Positions 46,601 to 54,894 are shown, counted from the stretch's first letter. The stretch is DNA of 56,174 nt from Neobacillus dielmonensis (GCF_000612665.1 NZ_HG942032.1:1-56174), one strand, 5' to 3'. The notes: generated by a model not told the origin, from the letters alone. A program made the numbers and translations.

Positions 46601-48115
46601 AATCGCAGGATTTGTTACAACGGCAACACTCTCTTTGATGTAATCTGCAATATTTACGCGCTCAGAATTTAACGCTGCGAGCGGTGCATCGTGTCCAAGG
46701 GAACGGATTGGTTCGACCCCTTTTTCTGCCATTTGTTCAATTAATTGAATATGGTCTCTTTCCCAGCCAAACGCTTTATATTGGCCGTTATGAATTTTAT
46801 CAGGATAATTCATGGTAACCGTTTTACTTAAAGCTGGCGGCTGCAAGCGAACTCTTGCTTCACTAAGATTCAGCCGAGGTGAGAAGCGATTATAAACTTC
46901 TTCTTGATACTCGCTATGTTCAAAAACCTTTAATGTATCGCCATTCCATTTAAATCCTACCTTTTCTCCTGGTGCTAAAGGTTTAGGGTCATTTACATAC
47001 TCGCTAGTAGGAATAATGCCTGGTTCGGAAGAGAATAGATAGGAACTTTCAGTTTCCAGCATCCATAGCGGGCGTAAACCTAATGCATCCACGCTAAATA
47101 CTGCTTCGTCACCGTATCTGGAAATGATTCCAGCTGGACCTTGAGCAAAATGTCCCCAAGCTTCCCGAAGGTAAGTATATAAATCTTGTAAATGCTCAGG
47201 ATACTTTTTTATTTCGTTTATTATTGGTGGAAATAATAAATCCATAGCCTCAAACAATGTATATCCATCACGGCAAATCAAGGTTTCCATTGTTCTACTT
47301 AAATCTTGGGAATCACTTCCGTCTTTTACAAGTGGAACACCAATCAGTTTGGCTTCATCGCGAAGTTTTGCAATCGTATTGATTTCTCCATTATGACCTA
47401 GAACGCTGAATGGCTGAACACGGAAAAAGCTTGATAGTGTGTTGGTAGAATAACGGTTATGGCCTAGTGTCATGGTTGAAGCAACAAGTGGACTTGCTAA
47501 GTCTTGGTAATACCGAGGTAAGATATCCCCAGCACCCATAACTTTGTATACCGCGTGATTTTGACTTAGTGATGCGACATGAACATGTTCATTTGCCTCA
47601 AAATCAACTAGCGTTTCAAATAATACTTTATTTAATTCCTGTCCGCTTTTATCAGATAAACAAGCAAATTGCCAAAATACAGGGTTTTCTTGGATGGCAA
47701 TCGGTCCAAGTGCCGATGGGTTGGTTACTTTATCTGTTTCATAAATTAGCTCAAGTTCGTGTGCTTCCAGTTTTGCTTGTAGTTCTTGTTTAGTAGTTTT
47801 CCAGTCTACTTTTTGGCTGATAAAGATATGTCCAACCGCAAAGTCTTCTCGATCTACTAATTGAATATCGAGTCCGGTCTTGTGCAATTTTTCTTTCCAA
47901 AGTTCAATTGGAATATCGAGGTGAATCCCAACTCCGTCGCCTTCTCCGTTAATAAATCCAGCGCGGTGATTCATAGTCACAAGAGCATTAATAACATCAA
48001 AAATATTTTTCCTAGTAGGCACCTTATTTTTTTCAAGGCACGCTACGATTCCACAGGCATCATGTTCGTCCTTGTGAAAATCTTTAAATTGGGAAGGGGT
48101 CCATCTTTGGGTCAT
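43646..48115 (-). CDS. gltB: Glutamate synthase, large subunit (single gene without small subunit)
   Basis: The 1489-residue enzyme makes glutamate from glutamine and 2-oxoglutarate. Domains in order: class II glutamine amidotransferase (about 21-400) whose nucleophile is C21, exposed by removal of a 20-residue propeptide (DEHDACGIV); central domain (430-700); FMN-binding synthase domain (about 780-1170) with the 3Fe-4S cysteines in CTTCRGCHLDTCHVGIATQ; and the beta-helix GXGXG domain (about 1220-1480). No gltD lies next to it, and the N-terminal region differs from the GltA of the B. subtilis gltAB operon. It may partner a distant GltD or use ferredoxin; this is open. The start has no near Shine-Dalgarno (see leader). 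Confidence 0.9.
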   Translation of the reverse strand: MTQRWTPSQFKDFHKDEHDACGIVACLEKNKVPTRKNIFDVINALVTMNHRAGFINGEGDGVGIHLDIPIELWKEKLHKTGLDIQLVDREDFAVGHIFISQKVDWKTTKQELQAKLEAHELELIYETDKVTNPSALGPIAIQENPVFWQFACLSDKSGQELNKVLFETLVDFEANEHVHVASLSQNHAVYKVMGAGDILPRYYQDLASPLVASTMTLGHNRYSTNTLSSFFRVQPFSVLGHNGEINTIAKLRDEAKLIGVPLVKDGSDSQDLSRTMETLICRDGYTLFEAMDLLFPPIINEIKKYPEHLQDLYTYLREAWGHFAQGPAGIISRYGDEAVFSVDALGLRPLWMLETESSYLFSSEPGIIPTSEYVNDPKPLAPGEKVGFKWNGDTLKVFEHSEYQEEVYNRFSPRLNLSEARVRLQPPALSKTVTMNYPDKIHNGQYKAFGWERDHIQLIEQMAEKGVEPIRSLGHDAPLAALNSERVNIADYIKESVAVVTNPAIDRDRETEHFSTRVIIGKRPGLFSKETAETVLELTTPLLLEGKAGYNCAESLGQPSFDQIVQYYQDKKLAAYISMTFQNDEGIDQALERLAVEAVQAVKAGKALLILDDAKAHQVDSYWIDPHMVTSAIDQALVKAELRRDCSILLRSAAIRSLHDIITVFGLGADLISPYYMFLTVLNETEKPLINLYSALTKGLEKVISTIGIHELRGYGRLFSSIGLHESIAKILNTTNFFGSDELETNFETLKTDSLKRAEDYNNEKERLGKTFHLFPRIWKAIGDIAATGDYGVYRDKISEQEAENPTTIRHLIRLKASNNQLSPEDVDIRVGEHDLPFVISSMSFGSQNEIAFRAYAEGADRLNMVSLNGEGGEIKDMLGKYPRTRGQQIASGRFGVNAELLNSSNLLEIKIGQGAKPGEGGHLPGSKVTAKVAAARNATLGSDLISPSNNHDIYSIEDLAQMIHELKTANDQAKIAVKVPVVPNIGTIAVGIAKAGADIITLSGFDGGTGAARIHALQHVGLPVEIGVKAAHNALLESGLRHKVEIWADGGMKSAVDVIKVMLLGANRIGFGTLSMLAIGCTTCRGCHLDTCHVGIATQIETEAQAKDHGLRRFVPRQFEVAVQGIMNLYTAFAKEVKALAASLGIRNLQEAVGRSDLLEQASGEHRLNLTHLLKPLEISQFSRMETPKSLEQTQMQVAAGAEYLDASVEQLHSSREFVNVTSEQRVLGSRVSCHRVRGRLDGSYKQLPKVQLKYKEGSIPGNGLGAYNSEGIEITVNGGGQDGVGKTSFGGNIFVLKSQGKNGRFLNGSVGKGFGYGAQKGLLVAQGNADARAGIRLSGADLIIGGQVKKPVTEKENGNLGANANIKGFAFEYMTNGRGLVLGDPGPWICAGMTGGVVYVRYQPEMGLTKDAIRRRIAKGAKVSVENLSDKGKQDIYELLTQYTDLLEQNGQTGEAVQLRKLLNSPEDHFIQIVPVKEQADPSVSTE

Positions 48116-48123
48116 AAATATTT

Positions 48124-48162
48124 GGCTTCTTTAGGGAACCTTAGGAAGCCGTTTCACCTCCT
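48124..48162 (-). promoter_or_regulatory. gltB leader: distant Shine-Dalgarno and hairpin before the start codon
   Basis: On the minus strand AGGAGGTG (48162-48155) lies 39 nt before the ATG. Between them GGCTTC (48150-48145) pairs with GAAGCC (48129-48124), with further inner pairs and a small loop. An in-frame TAA just upstream of the ATG excludes a longer start. Folding the hairpin would bring the ribosome site close to the AUG, so translation may depend on the structure. Confidence 0.55.
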
Positions 48163-48261
48163 ATTAAACTATATTTAGAAAAATTGATTATGAGTTAGAA
48201 AATGTACCATACTTTAGTCGGACTACCACAGTTCAAGCTACAATGCAAAAAAGATAATGTA

Positions 48262-48290
48262 ATAATATCATAAGAATTTTCAGAAATCAA
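48262..48290 (-). promoter_or_regulatory. Sigma-A promoter of gltB
   Basis: Read on the minus strand: TTGATT (48290-48285), 17 bp, TATTAT (48267-48262). It predicts a leader of about 140 nt before the gltB start. Confidence 0.7.
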
Positions 48291-48361
48291 ATAAATATAC
48301 AAAAAAATGGATGGAAAATAATGAATAAAAAACTGCCATAAGGAACACCAAAAGGTATTAA

Positions 48362-48375
48362 TGTAAACGTTTTCA
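48362..48375. promoter_or_regulatory. CcpA-type cre site upstream of gltB
   Basis: TGTAAACGTTTTCA fits the cre consensus TGWNANCGNTNWCA at every position. It lies about 70 bp upstream of the gltB -35 element and 60 bp past the gsaB stop. An upstream cre would fit activation rather than a roadblock; the effect is inferred. Confidence 0.65.
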
Positions 48376-48382
48376 TTTGAAT

Positions 48383-48416
48383 CCAAAAAAATATTGGGAG
48401 TGATTCCCACTCCCAA
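48383..48416 (-). terminator. Terminator of gsaB
   Basis: TTGGGAGTG (minus strand 48416-48408) pairs with CACTCCCAA (48402-48394), followed on the minus strand by TATTTTTTTGG. Confidence 0.85.
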
Positions 48417-48438
48417 CCAATGCATAAAATGTGCATAT

Positions 48439-49734
48439 TTATTCTTCTTTTAGTAATGAAAATGCATTTCTGACTGCGTTTAAAGTAGCATCAATATCTT
48501 CTTCCGTATGAGCGATTGTCAAAAACCATGCTTCATATTTTGAAGGGGCAAGATTTATGCCCTGTTGCAGCATTAGTTTGAAAAACTTGCCGAACATTTC
48601 GCCATCAGTATGCTGAGCTTGGTCATAGTTTTCAATTTTTTCAGTAGTAAAAAAGACGGTTAAAGCCCCTTTTAAACGATTTATGGTAATAGAAATGCCA
48701 TATTCTTCAGCTGCTGCTAGGATACCTTCCTCGAGTATTGCTCCTAACCGGTCTAAATAGTCATATACTCCTTCTTGCTTTAAAACCTCCAAACAGGCAA
48801 TCCCTGCAAGCATGGAAGCTGGGTTACCGGCCATTGTTCCAGCTTGGTAAGCAGGTCCCAACGGAGCAACTGTTTCCATTATTTCTTTTCGACCGCCATA
48901 AGCACCAATTGGCAAACCGCCGCCAATAATTTTTCCCATTGCGGTTAAATCCGGCGTAATTCCCAATAAATTCTGGGCACCTCCATACATGAAACGGAAA
49001 GCAGTTATAACCTCATCATAAATCACCAGAGCACCTGCTTGATGGGTTAATTCATTGACCTGCTCCAGAAACCCAGGATTAGGTTCAACAATTCCAAAAT
49101 TGCCGACAATAGGTTCTACTAATACCGCAGCAACTTGTTCTCCCCATCTTTCAAGAGCCTGTTTAAATGGTTCAATGGTATTAAACGGAACGGTAATCAC
49201 TTCTTCGGCAATACTTTTAGGTACCCCGGCCGAGTCTGGAGTACCTAATGTTGAGGGACCAGATCCCGCAGCAACTAATACGAGGTCTGAGTGTCCATGG
49301 TAACATCCGGCAAATTTAATGATCTTTGTACGTCCAGTATAAGCACGTGCGACGCGGATCGTAGTCATCACCGCTTCTGTCCCTGAATTGACAAACCTTA
49401 CCTTATCTAATGATGGGATTGCCTCTTTCAGCATTTTGGCAAACTTTACCTCGTGAGGTGTTGGTGTACCATATAGGACACCAGTTTCTGCAGCCCGTGT
49501 AATCGCTTCTGTTATATGTGGGTGGGCATGGCCGGTAATAATTGGACCATAAGCGGCTAAATAATCAATATATTGATTGCCGTCTACATCCCAAAAGTAA
49601 GCGCCCTGTGCCCGCTCCATTGCTACGGGGGAGCCGCCTCCCACTGCTTTATAGGAACGTGAAGGACTGTTTACTCCTCCGACAATATGTTCCAATGCTT
49701 CTTTATGTAACCTTTCAGAATTGGCAAATTTCAC
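48439..49734 (-). CDS. gsaB: Glutamate-1-semialdehyde 2,1-aminomutase (GsaB type)
   Basis: The 431-residue PLP enzyme converts glutamate 1-semialdehyde to 5-aminolevulinate, the precursor of heme. Key parts are [21 protein letters not shown], the [15 protein letters not shown] region, [10 protein letters not shown], and the PLP lysine in [14 protein letters not shown]. It is the second (GsaB) paralogue of Bacillus, not HemL of the hemAXCDBL operon. The start is GTG at 49734 after AGGAGGAATCATT, giving the family N-terminus [13 protein letters not shown]. The ATG at 49752 is upstream of that ribosome site. Confidence 0.92.
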   Translation of the reverse strand: MKFANSERLHKEALEHIVGGVNSPSRSYKAVGGGSPVAMERAQGAYFWDVDGNQYIDYLAAYGPIITGHAHPHITEAITRAAETGVLYGTPTPHEVKFAKMLKEAIPSLDKVRFVNSGTEAVMTTIRVARAYTGRTKIIKFAGCYHGHSDLVLVAAGSGPSTLGTPDSAGVPKSIAEEVITVPFNTIEPFKQALERWGEQVAAVLVEPIVGNFGIVEPNPGFLEQVNELTHQAGALVIYDEVITAFRFMYGGAQNLLGITPDLTAMGKIIGGGLPIGAYGGRKEIMETVAPLGPAYQAGTMAGNPASMLAGIACLEVLKQEGVYDYLDRLGAILEEGILAAAEEYGISITINRLKGALTVFFTTEKIENYDQAQHTDGEMFGKFFKLMLQQGINLAPSKYEAWFLTIAHTEEDIDATLNAVRNAFSLLKEE

Positions 49735-49896
49735 AATGATTCCTCCTAACAATTTGTTCCTATCCTATTTTAGCACGTTTTTCCTGTAGCAACTTTTCGA
49801 CTATTTCCTTTTCCTCTATTTTAAAAGCCTGCTGGTTGTTTTACAGAGGTAATTTGATTAAACTAAATTTTTAGGGCAGCGTCAGGAGGTACGCAA

Positions 49897-50913
49897 ATGA
49901 GCAATGCAATTGAAGTGAAAAATTTACGCAAGGAGTTTAAGGTTTACTCCAGCCGAAAAGGGTTAAAGGGAGCTTTTCGGGATTTATTTACTAGAAATGA
50001 AAAAATTATTCCGGCAGTAAATGACATTAACTTTATGGTAAAACAAGGAGAAATGGTCGGATACATAGGTGAAAATGGAGCCGGAAAGTCGACAACCATT
50101 AAAATGCTGACGGGAATCTTAACACCGACTTCCGGACATATTGTGGTAAATGGCATGAATCCACACAAAGACCGGGAAAAATTTGTTCAAACCATTGGGG
50201 TCGTTTTTGGGCAAAGGTCGCAATTATGGTGGGATATTGCGGTTCAAGAATCGTTCCGCCTGCTAAAAAAAGTATATAAAGTATCGGATGAACAATATGA
50301 CAATCATATGAATCATGTTATCAAGACGTTGGATATCGAACCATTATTGGATAAGCCTGTCCGTAAGCTATCTTTGGGGCAAAGGATGAGGTGCGAGTTA
50401 GCTGCGGCGTTAATCCACAACCCGCCACTGCTGTTTTTAGATGAGCCGACAATTGGATTAGACGTGTTAGTTAAATTGAAAATCCGTGAATTCTTAAAAG
50501 AAATTAATGAAAAATATCAGACCACGATTCTTTTAACGACTCATGACCTTTCGGATATCGAAGCTCTCTGTGAACGGGTGATCATGTTGGATGAAGGAAA
50601 AGTCATCTATGATGGGGCTTTGCATCATTTAAAGGAAACATGGGGGGAAGGGAAGGAAGTGCATTTTCAGTTTCTTGAGACTGTAGATTTGCAATCGGTA
50701 AAGGCTGCTACAGCTGGTCTTCCCGTTAAATGGGAACACGATGAAAAAGAACAGGTTTTCATTGCTTATATCGAGGATCAAGATGAGCTGATTTCACAGC
50801 TAATCGCCCAAATAGTCGCTGCTTACAAAATCAAGGATTTAAATATCCACGAGACTTCAACAGAAGAGATCATTCGAAATATCTATGAAAAGGGTGAAGT
50901 CAGGCTTGGATAA
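49897..50913 (+). CDS. ABC-2 type exporter ATPase
   Basis: The 338-residue ATPase has Walker A GENGAGKSTT, Q-loop GQRSQLWWD, signature LSLGQRMRCELAAAL, Walker B LLFLDEPTIGLD and H-loop THDLSD, plus an about 100-residue C-terminal extension. It belongs to the COG4586-type ATPases that work with two DUF990-like permeases. Its gene starts after CAGGAGGTACGCAA and overlaps the first permease by 29 bp, so the complex is made from one message. Exported substrate unknown. Confidence 0.88.
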   Translation: MSNAIEVKNLRKEFKVYSSRKGLKGAFRDLFTRNEKIIPAVNDINFMVKQGEMVGYIGENGAGKSTTIKMLTGILTPTSGHIVVNGMNPHKDREKFVQTIGVVFGQRSQLWWDIAVQESFRLLKKVYKVSDEQYDNHMNHVIKTLDIEPLLDKPVRKLSLGQRMRCELAAALIHNPPLLFLDEPTIGLDVLVKLKIREFLKEINEKYQTTILLTTHDLSDIEALCERVIMLDEGKVIYDGALHHLKETWGEGKEVHFQFLETVDLQSVKAATAGLPVKWEHDEKEQVFIAYIEDQDELISQLIAQIVAAYKIKDLNIHETSTEEIIRNIYEKGEVRLG

Positions 50914-51697
50914 ATATTTGGAAATGATCCGAATCCGTTTTTTAATGATGCTCGCCTATCGAACTAATTATTATACGGGCATCTTGATTTATAGCATTAA
51001 TATTGGGGCCTATTATTTTTTATGGTCTGCGATTTACGGAGGAAAAGAGCAAATTCAGGGACTGTCTATTGCCCAAATGACCACATATGTCGCTATTTCT
51101 TGGATGGCCCGGGCCTTCTATTTTAATAATTTGGATCGGGAAATGGCAGTGGAGATTATGGATGGCCGAGTGGCGGTAGAGTTAATTAGGCCTTATAACT
51201 ATCTGGTGATGAAAATGATGCAGGCACTTGGAGAAGGGATATTTCGTCTATTTCTATTCTCAGTTCCCGGACTTGTCATTGTCTATTTTATTTTTCCAAT
51301 CCATCTAACGTGGGATATAGCTGTATGGGGACTATTTGCTATTTCCATTTTGTTAAGTTTTTTCATCAACACTCAGATCAATTTGCTTACAGGAATAACC
51401 ACCTTTTTTCTATTTAATAATTCTGGGTTAATCAGAGCAAAACGAGTCATCATCGATTTGTTCTCTGGACTAATCTTGCCAATAAGTTTCTTCCCTGTTT
51501 GGGCGCAAAATGTCATGAATTACTTGCCGTTTCAAGGAATTAGCTATATACCCAGCATGATTTTTACTAAAGGTTTTACTGCTCAACATGCTGTTTATGC
51601 AATCGGCCAGCAATTCATTTGGATTCTTATTTTAATAGTGCCCATTCAATTGCTTTGGAATTTGGCGAAAAAACAGATGGTTATCCAAGGGGGATAA
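50885..51697 (+). CDS. ABC-2 type permease 1 (COG4587-like)
   Basis: The 270-residue membrane protein has six predicted helices and the typical start KYLEMIRIRFLMMLAYRTNYY. It overlaps the ATPase gene by 29 bp. The only nearby ribosome-like sequence is GAAGAG, consistent with coupled translation. It pairs with the next permease; together with the ATPase it forms an efflux complex of unknown cargo. Confidence 0.82.
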   Translation: MKRVKSGLDKYLEMIRIRFLMMLAYRTNYYTGILIYSINIGAYYFLWSAIYGGKEQIQGLSIAQMTTYVAISWMARAFYFNNLDREMAVEIMDGRVAVELIRPYNYLVMKMMQALGEGIFRLFLFSVPGLVIVYFIFPIHLTWDIAVWGLFAISILLSFFINTQINLLTGITTFFLFNNSGLIRAKRVIIDLFSGLILPISFFPVWAQNVMNYLPFQGISYIPSMIFTKGFTAQHAVYAIGQQFIWILILIVPIQLLWNLAKKQMVIQGG

Positions 51698-51699
51698 AC

Positions 51700-52485
51700 A
51701 TGTTCTACGTTACTATGTTATTTCAATATATGTCACAGTATATGAAAACAAGACTTCAATATCGAACAGATATATTAGTTGAGTTTTTCTCGGATTTACT
51801 CTCACAGTCCGTTAATCTTATTTTTATTTTAGTTGTTTTTGGTCATACGGATCTTTTGGGAGGTTGGACACGAGACGAAATTATCTTTATCTATGGATTT
51901 TTTTTAGTCCCATATGCTGTTTTTTCTGCCTTTTTTAATATATGGGATTTCAACGATCGATATATTGTAAAAGGTGAATTGGACCGGATATTGACCAGGC
52001 CGATTCATAGCCTGTTTCAGATTATTTTAGAAAGGCTGGAGTTGGAGGGACTGCTTGGGGCGATTACCGGGATTGCGGTTATGATTTATGCAGGAAGCCG
52101 GATGGGCCTTACACTTTCATGGTATGACCCGTTTTTATTTATCATTTTTGTTATTGGGGGTGCCCTTGTGTATGGGGGGATATTTATTATTCTGGCGTGT
52201 ATCAGCTTTTGGGCCGATGCCCGTACCTCCATTATGCCCATGATGTATAATATTAGCAATTACGGGCGTTATCCGATTAATATTTATAATAAAATTATTC
52301 GTTTTGTATTAACATGGATATTGCCGTTTGCATTTGTGGGTGTTTACCCGGCTTCCTATTTTTTAGGAAGACATGAATTACTATTTTATTCATTAATAAC
52401 TCCTCTGATTGGCGTTGTTTTCTTCACACTTTCCATTCTCTTGTGGAACCAGGGAGTAAAACGGTACCGCGGGGCAGGAAATTAA
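51700..52485 (+). CDS. ABC-2 type permease 2 (COG3694-like)
   Basis: The 261-residue membrane protein has six predicted helices and starts MFYVTMLFQYMSQYMKTRLQYRTD. The region FNDRYIVKGELDRILTRPIHSLFQ is a conserved cytosolic loop of the family. The ATG at 51700 follows AAGGGGGATAAAC, 2 nt after the preceding stop. In-frame sequence upstream belongs to the overlapping frame of permease 1. Confidence 0.84.
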   Translation: MFYVTMLFQYMSQYMKTRLQYRTDILVEFFSDLLSQSVNLIFILVVFGHTDLLGGWTRDEIIFIYGFFLVPYAVFSAFFNIWDFNDRYIVKGELDRILTRPIHSLFQIILERLELEGLLGAITGIAVMIYAGSRMGLTLSWYDPFLFIIFVIGGALVYGGIFIILACISFWADARTSIMPMMYNISNYGRYPINIYNKIIRFVLTWILPFAFVGVYPASYFLGRHELLFYSLITPLIGVVFFTLSILLWNQGVKRYRGAGN

Positions 52486-52499
52486 AGCTAAACTTATTT

Positions 52500-52532
52500 A
52501 AAACCAGGCCATTGGGTCTGGTTTTGATATTT
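52500..52532 (+). terminator. Terminator after the ABC-2 exporter genes
   Basis: AAAACCAG (52500-52507) pairs with CTGGTTTT (52518-52525), then GATATTTTATT. It is moderately strong. Confidence 0.65.
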
Positions 52533-52585
52533 TATTGGCCAAGCCAGCATAACAATAGACTAACAGGAAACTACGAGGTGGTTAG

Positions 52586-52972
52586 GTGCTCTATTTTTTG
52601 TTGGTGATCGTTATTTTTTGTATATTCATGAGTATTCGCACATTGTTTATACCAAATATTATTAAAGGGAAATTAGTTTCAGTTGATAACTTCTTTTATT
52701 TAGGGGTTTGCTATTTATCCGTCATTATTGGATTTGGTCTGATATATTTGCTGTTTGAGTTAATGGGCACGGCCGTACTTAAGGAAATAGGTGGAGAGAA
52801 CAAGAATATCTTTGAAACAAGTTTTTATTTTAGTGCTATGATGCTTTTTTCTGTTGGCAATGGCGATGTTATTCCACAGGGGATTGGTAGGTTAATTGCC
52901 GTAACGGAGGCTTTAATTGGCTATACATTGCCAGCAGCTTTTGTTGCGAAAGTCATGTCTGATAAAGAATAA
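52586..52972 (+). CDS. Small two-helix ion channel (Ion_trans_2-like)
   Basis: The 128-residue protein has an N-terminal helix, a second helix (about 40-62), a pore loop and a last helix. The pore motif SVGNGDVIP stands where potassium channels have T-V-G-Y-G-D, so Tyr is replaced by Asn. The following LIAVTEALIGYTLPAAFVAKVM resembles the inner helix of Kir/KcsA-type channels. There is no regulatory RCK domain. The GTG start follows CTACGAGGTGGTTAG. A potassium or less selective cation channel is likely; selectivity is unknown. Confidence 0.7.
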   Translation: MLYFLLVIVIFCIFMSIRTLFIPNIIKGKLVSVDNFFYLGVCYLSVIIGFGLIYLLFELMGTAVLKEIGGENKNIFETSFYFSAMMLFSVGNGDVIPQGIGRLIAVTEALIGYTLPAAFVAKVMSDKE

Positions 52973-53052
52973 AAAAGCGATGCGGAAAGGTTGTTTTGGA
53001 TATAATATTTGGTTAGTCTATATGTAAATGAATTCATTATGGAGTGGATATT

Positions 53053-53520
53053 ATGACTGTAGAAGTAGGAACGCTAGCACCTGATTTTGCGTTAGAAGTC
53101 CAAACAGGTGAAAAAGTGAAACTTACCGATTTTAAAGGGAAGAATGTTGTGCTTTATTTTTATCCAAAAGACATGACTCCAGGCTGTACAACAGAAGCAT
53201 GTGATTTTAGGGATAAGCATGAACAATTTGCGGAATTAAATGCAGTAATTTTAGGAATCAGTCCAGATCCAGTGGACCGCCATCAAAAGTTCACAGAAAA
53301 ATATGGTTTGCCGTTTTTATTGCTCGCCGATCTGGAGCATCAAGTGGCGGAGGCATATGGAGTTTGGAAACTGAAAAAAAACTTTGGCAAGGAGTATATG
53401 GGGATTGAGAGGTCAACTTTCATCATTGATGAACAAGGGAAAGTTGTAAAGGTCTGGCGGAAAGTCCAAGTGAAAGGTCATGTGGAAGAAGCATTAAATT
53501 TCATTCGTGAGAACCTCTAA
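53053..53520 (+). CDS. bcp: Thioredoxin-dependent thiol peroxidase (bacterioferritin comigratory protein)
   Basis: The 155-residue peroxiredoxin has the peroxidatic Cys45 and a second Cys50 in PGCTTEAC, the atypical 2-Cys arrangement of Bcp/PrxQ. FYPKDMTPGCT and the ERSTFIIDEQGKV segments are typical. It reduces hydroperoxides in the cytosol. The ATG at 53053 follows GGAGTGG; a GTG at 53044 is in frame but within that site. It is the homologue of B. subtilis ygaF, next to perR. Confidence 0.93.
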   Translation: MTVEVGTLAPDFALEVQTGEKVKLTDFKGKNVVLYFYPKDMTPGCTTEACDFRDKHEQFAELNAVILGISPDPVDRHQKFTEKYGLPFLLLADLEHQVAEAYGVWKLKKNFGKEYMGIERSTFIIDEQGKVVKVWRKVQVKGHVEEALNFIRENL

Positions 53521-53926
53521 TATTTTACAGCCTATTTTAGTAATAAAAGGCTTTTGTCCAATGCAACGAAGCTCGAATTGAATATCATTTTATTAGGGCA
53601 TACCTCCTCAGATAAAATTTTTAGGGTCCATAGTGACCCTCTTTTTTTTTGTAAACGATAGAAATGCTATGTGAATGATGGTATCATGAATAAAATTAAG
53701 ATTTTTCTGATTTTTCTGAAACTAAATTATGAAAAATCTCGGGAGTAAGAAATTTTTAAATACGTATATCATAAAATACAAACAAGTTTATTTCTTGTTA
53801 GGGGGGAGATTAGCTTAAATCAGAGGAAAGGAAAGGGACACGTTATAAAGCATCACTTAGAAATCATGGAATGAATATCCTTGTTCGTAATAAAAGAGTA
53901 ATGCTTGGGTTTGCCGTATAACAATA
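53521..53926. other. Gene-free stretch between bcp and perR
   Basis: This stretch holds one terminator and no convincing ORF. A perfect 9-bp inverted repeat, AGATTTTTC (53699-53707) and GAAAAATCT (53731-53739), and a purine-rich segment around 53800-53840 have no assigned role. Together with the perR promoter the gap is nearly 490 bp, large for this compact region. Confidence 0.5.
53623..53650 (+). terminator. Terminator about 100 nt downstream of bcp
   Basis: AGGGTC (53623-53628) pairs with GACCCT (53635-53640), followed by C and nine T. Confidence 0.85.
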
Positions 53927-53974
53927 TTGACAAAAGTACAAAATACCTAGTAAAATAAATTATAACAATTATAA
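53927..53974 (+). promoter_or_regulatory. perR promoter with PerR box
   Basis: TTGACA (53927-53932), 18 bp, TAAAAT (53951-53956) is a good sigma-A promoter. Directly downstream, TTATAACAATTATAA (53960-53974) fits the PerR box TTATAATNATTATAA in all but one position. Repression over the start of transcription gives negative autoregulation, relieved by peroxide. Confidence 0.9.
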
Positions 53975-54009
53975 TATAAGAATATATTTTAGAAAAGAGG
54001 TGCATGACG

Positions 54010-54441
54010 ATGAATCAATTAAAAGAAGCGTTGGATACCTTAAAGGATACAGGAGTTCGAATTACTCCACAACGTCATGCGATACTGGAATTTTTAATAA
54101 GCTCGATGTCACACCCTACAGCAGATGAAATTTATAAAGCATTAGAGGGCAAATTTCCAAATATGAGTGTGGCAACAGTTTACAATAATTTGCGTGTATT
54201 TCGTGAAGTTGGCCTTGTAAAGGAATTAACCTACGGAGATTCGTCAAGCCGATTTGATTTTGTTACTACACAGCATTATCATGTTATTTGTGAAAAGTGT
54301 GGGAAAATAGTGGATTTCCATTATCCAGGATTAGATGAAGTTGAACATCTTGCTGCACATGTTACCGGTTTTAAAGTTTCTACTCACCGCATGGAGATTT
54401 ATGGAACCTGTCCAGAATGTTCTGGGAAAGAAGTTCATTAA
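54010..54441 (+). CDS. perR: Peroxide-responsive repressor PerR
   Basis: The 143-residue Fur-family repressor has the winged helix with [15 protein letters not shown] and the recognition helix [12 protein letters not shown]. Metal-sensing residues are present: His in MSHPTADE, Asp in SSRFDF, and the QHYHVIC His pair. The structural zinc is held by CEKCG and CPECS. Iron-catalysed oxidation of these His residues inactivates it. The ATG at 54010 has AGAGGTG 7 nt before; ATG 54004 is too close. Confidence 0.95.
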   Translation: MNQLKEALDTLKDTGVRITPQRHAILEFLISSMSHPTADEIYKALEGKFPNMSVATVYNNLRVFREVGLVKELTYGDSSSRFDFVTTQHYHVICEKCGKIVDFHYPGLDEVEHLAAHVTGFKVSTHRMEIYGTCPECSGKEVH

Positions 54442-54498
54442 AAATTGGAAGGGGTTGATTCTTATAGTGGATTGCTCCTTGCCATCAATAATCGAAAT

Positions 54499-54549
54499 AA
54501 GGATGACCGAATCTATCTGCGTTCAATAGTTTCGGTCATCCTTTTATTT
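54499..54549. terminator. Bidirectional terminator between perR and ygzB
   Basis: AAGGATGACCGAA (54499-54511) pairs with TTCGGTCATCCTT (54531-54543), then TTATTTTTTTG. It lies between convergent genes. Confidence 0.88.
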
Positions 54550-54894
54550 TTTTGATTTTCGGTTATAGGACTCATCAAATTCCTTACCTTCAAGATTTAC
54601 ATCTAATGTTAATGGTTCTCGGCAATACATACACATGTCTACTTTTCCAAGTATTTTTGTTGTTTTTCCGCAATTAGGGCATCTTACCTGGATTGCTTTA
54701 GTTGATAGCATACCGATCCAGAAATAAACAATTGTACTGGCTATGATGAAAACAAGACCTAAAAGCATAAATATGGTCATAATAATAGGTGAAGTCCGAA
54801 AATAAACGCCAGCATACATGACGATAAATCCAATAAAAATTAACGATAATGCAAAGGTTCGAATTTTATTTATTTTGCTCGAGTTTTTTGCCAT
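54544..54894 (-). CDS. ygzB: YgzB-family membrane protein with zinc-ribbon-like motif
   Basis: The 116-residue protein has two membrane helices (about 15-35 and 40-62) and a cytosolic tail with [20 protein letters not shown], a four-Cys zinc-ribbon-like motif, ending [12 protein letters not shown]. It matches YgzB in length and sequence pattern. Two ATGs in a row follow AGGAGGGAGT; the second (54894) matches the family start. Function unknown. Confidence 0.88.
   Translation of the reverse strand: MAKNSSKINKIRTFALSLIFIGFIVMYAGVYFRTSPIIMTIFMLLGLVFIIASTIVYFWIGMLSTKAIQVRCPNCGKTTKILGKVDMCMYCREPLTLDVNLEGKEFDESYNRKSKK

Noticed and set aside
48116..48165. Short leader peptide before gltB starting near the AGGAGGTG
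   Set aside because: No ATG, GTG or TTG lies at usable spacing after this site; the GTG inside the site itself is too close.
53520..53615. Minus-strand 18-codon ORF after a GAGGAGGT sequence
   Set aside because: The spacing to its ATG is too long, the product is not recognisable, and it lies in the bcp terminator region.
53686..53750. Plus-strand 20-codon ORF upstream of perR
   Set aside because: There is no ribosome site and it coincides with the AT-rich inverted repeat.
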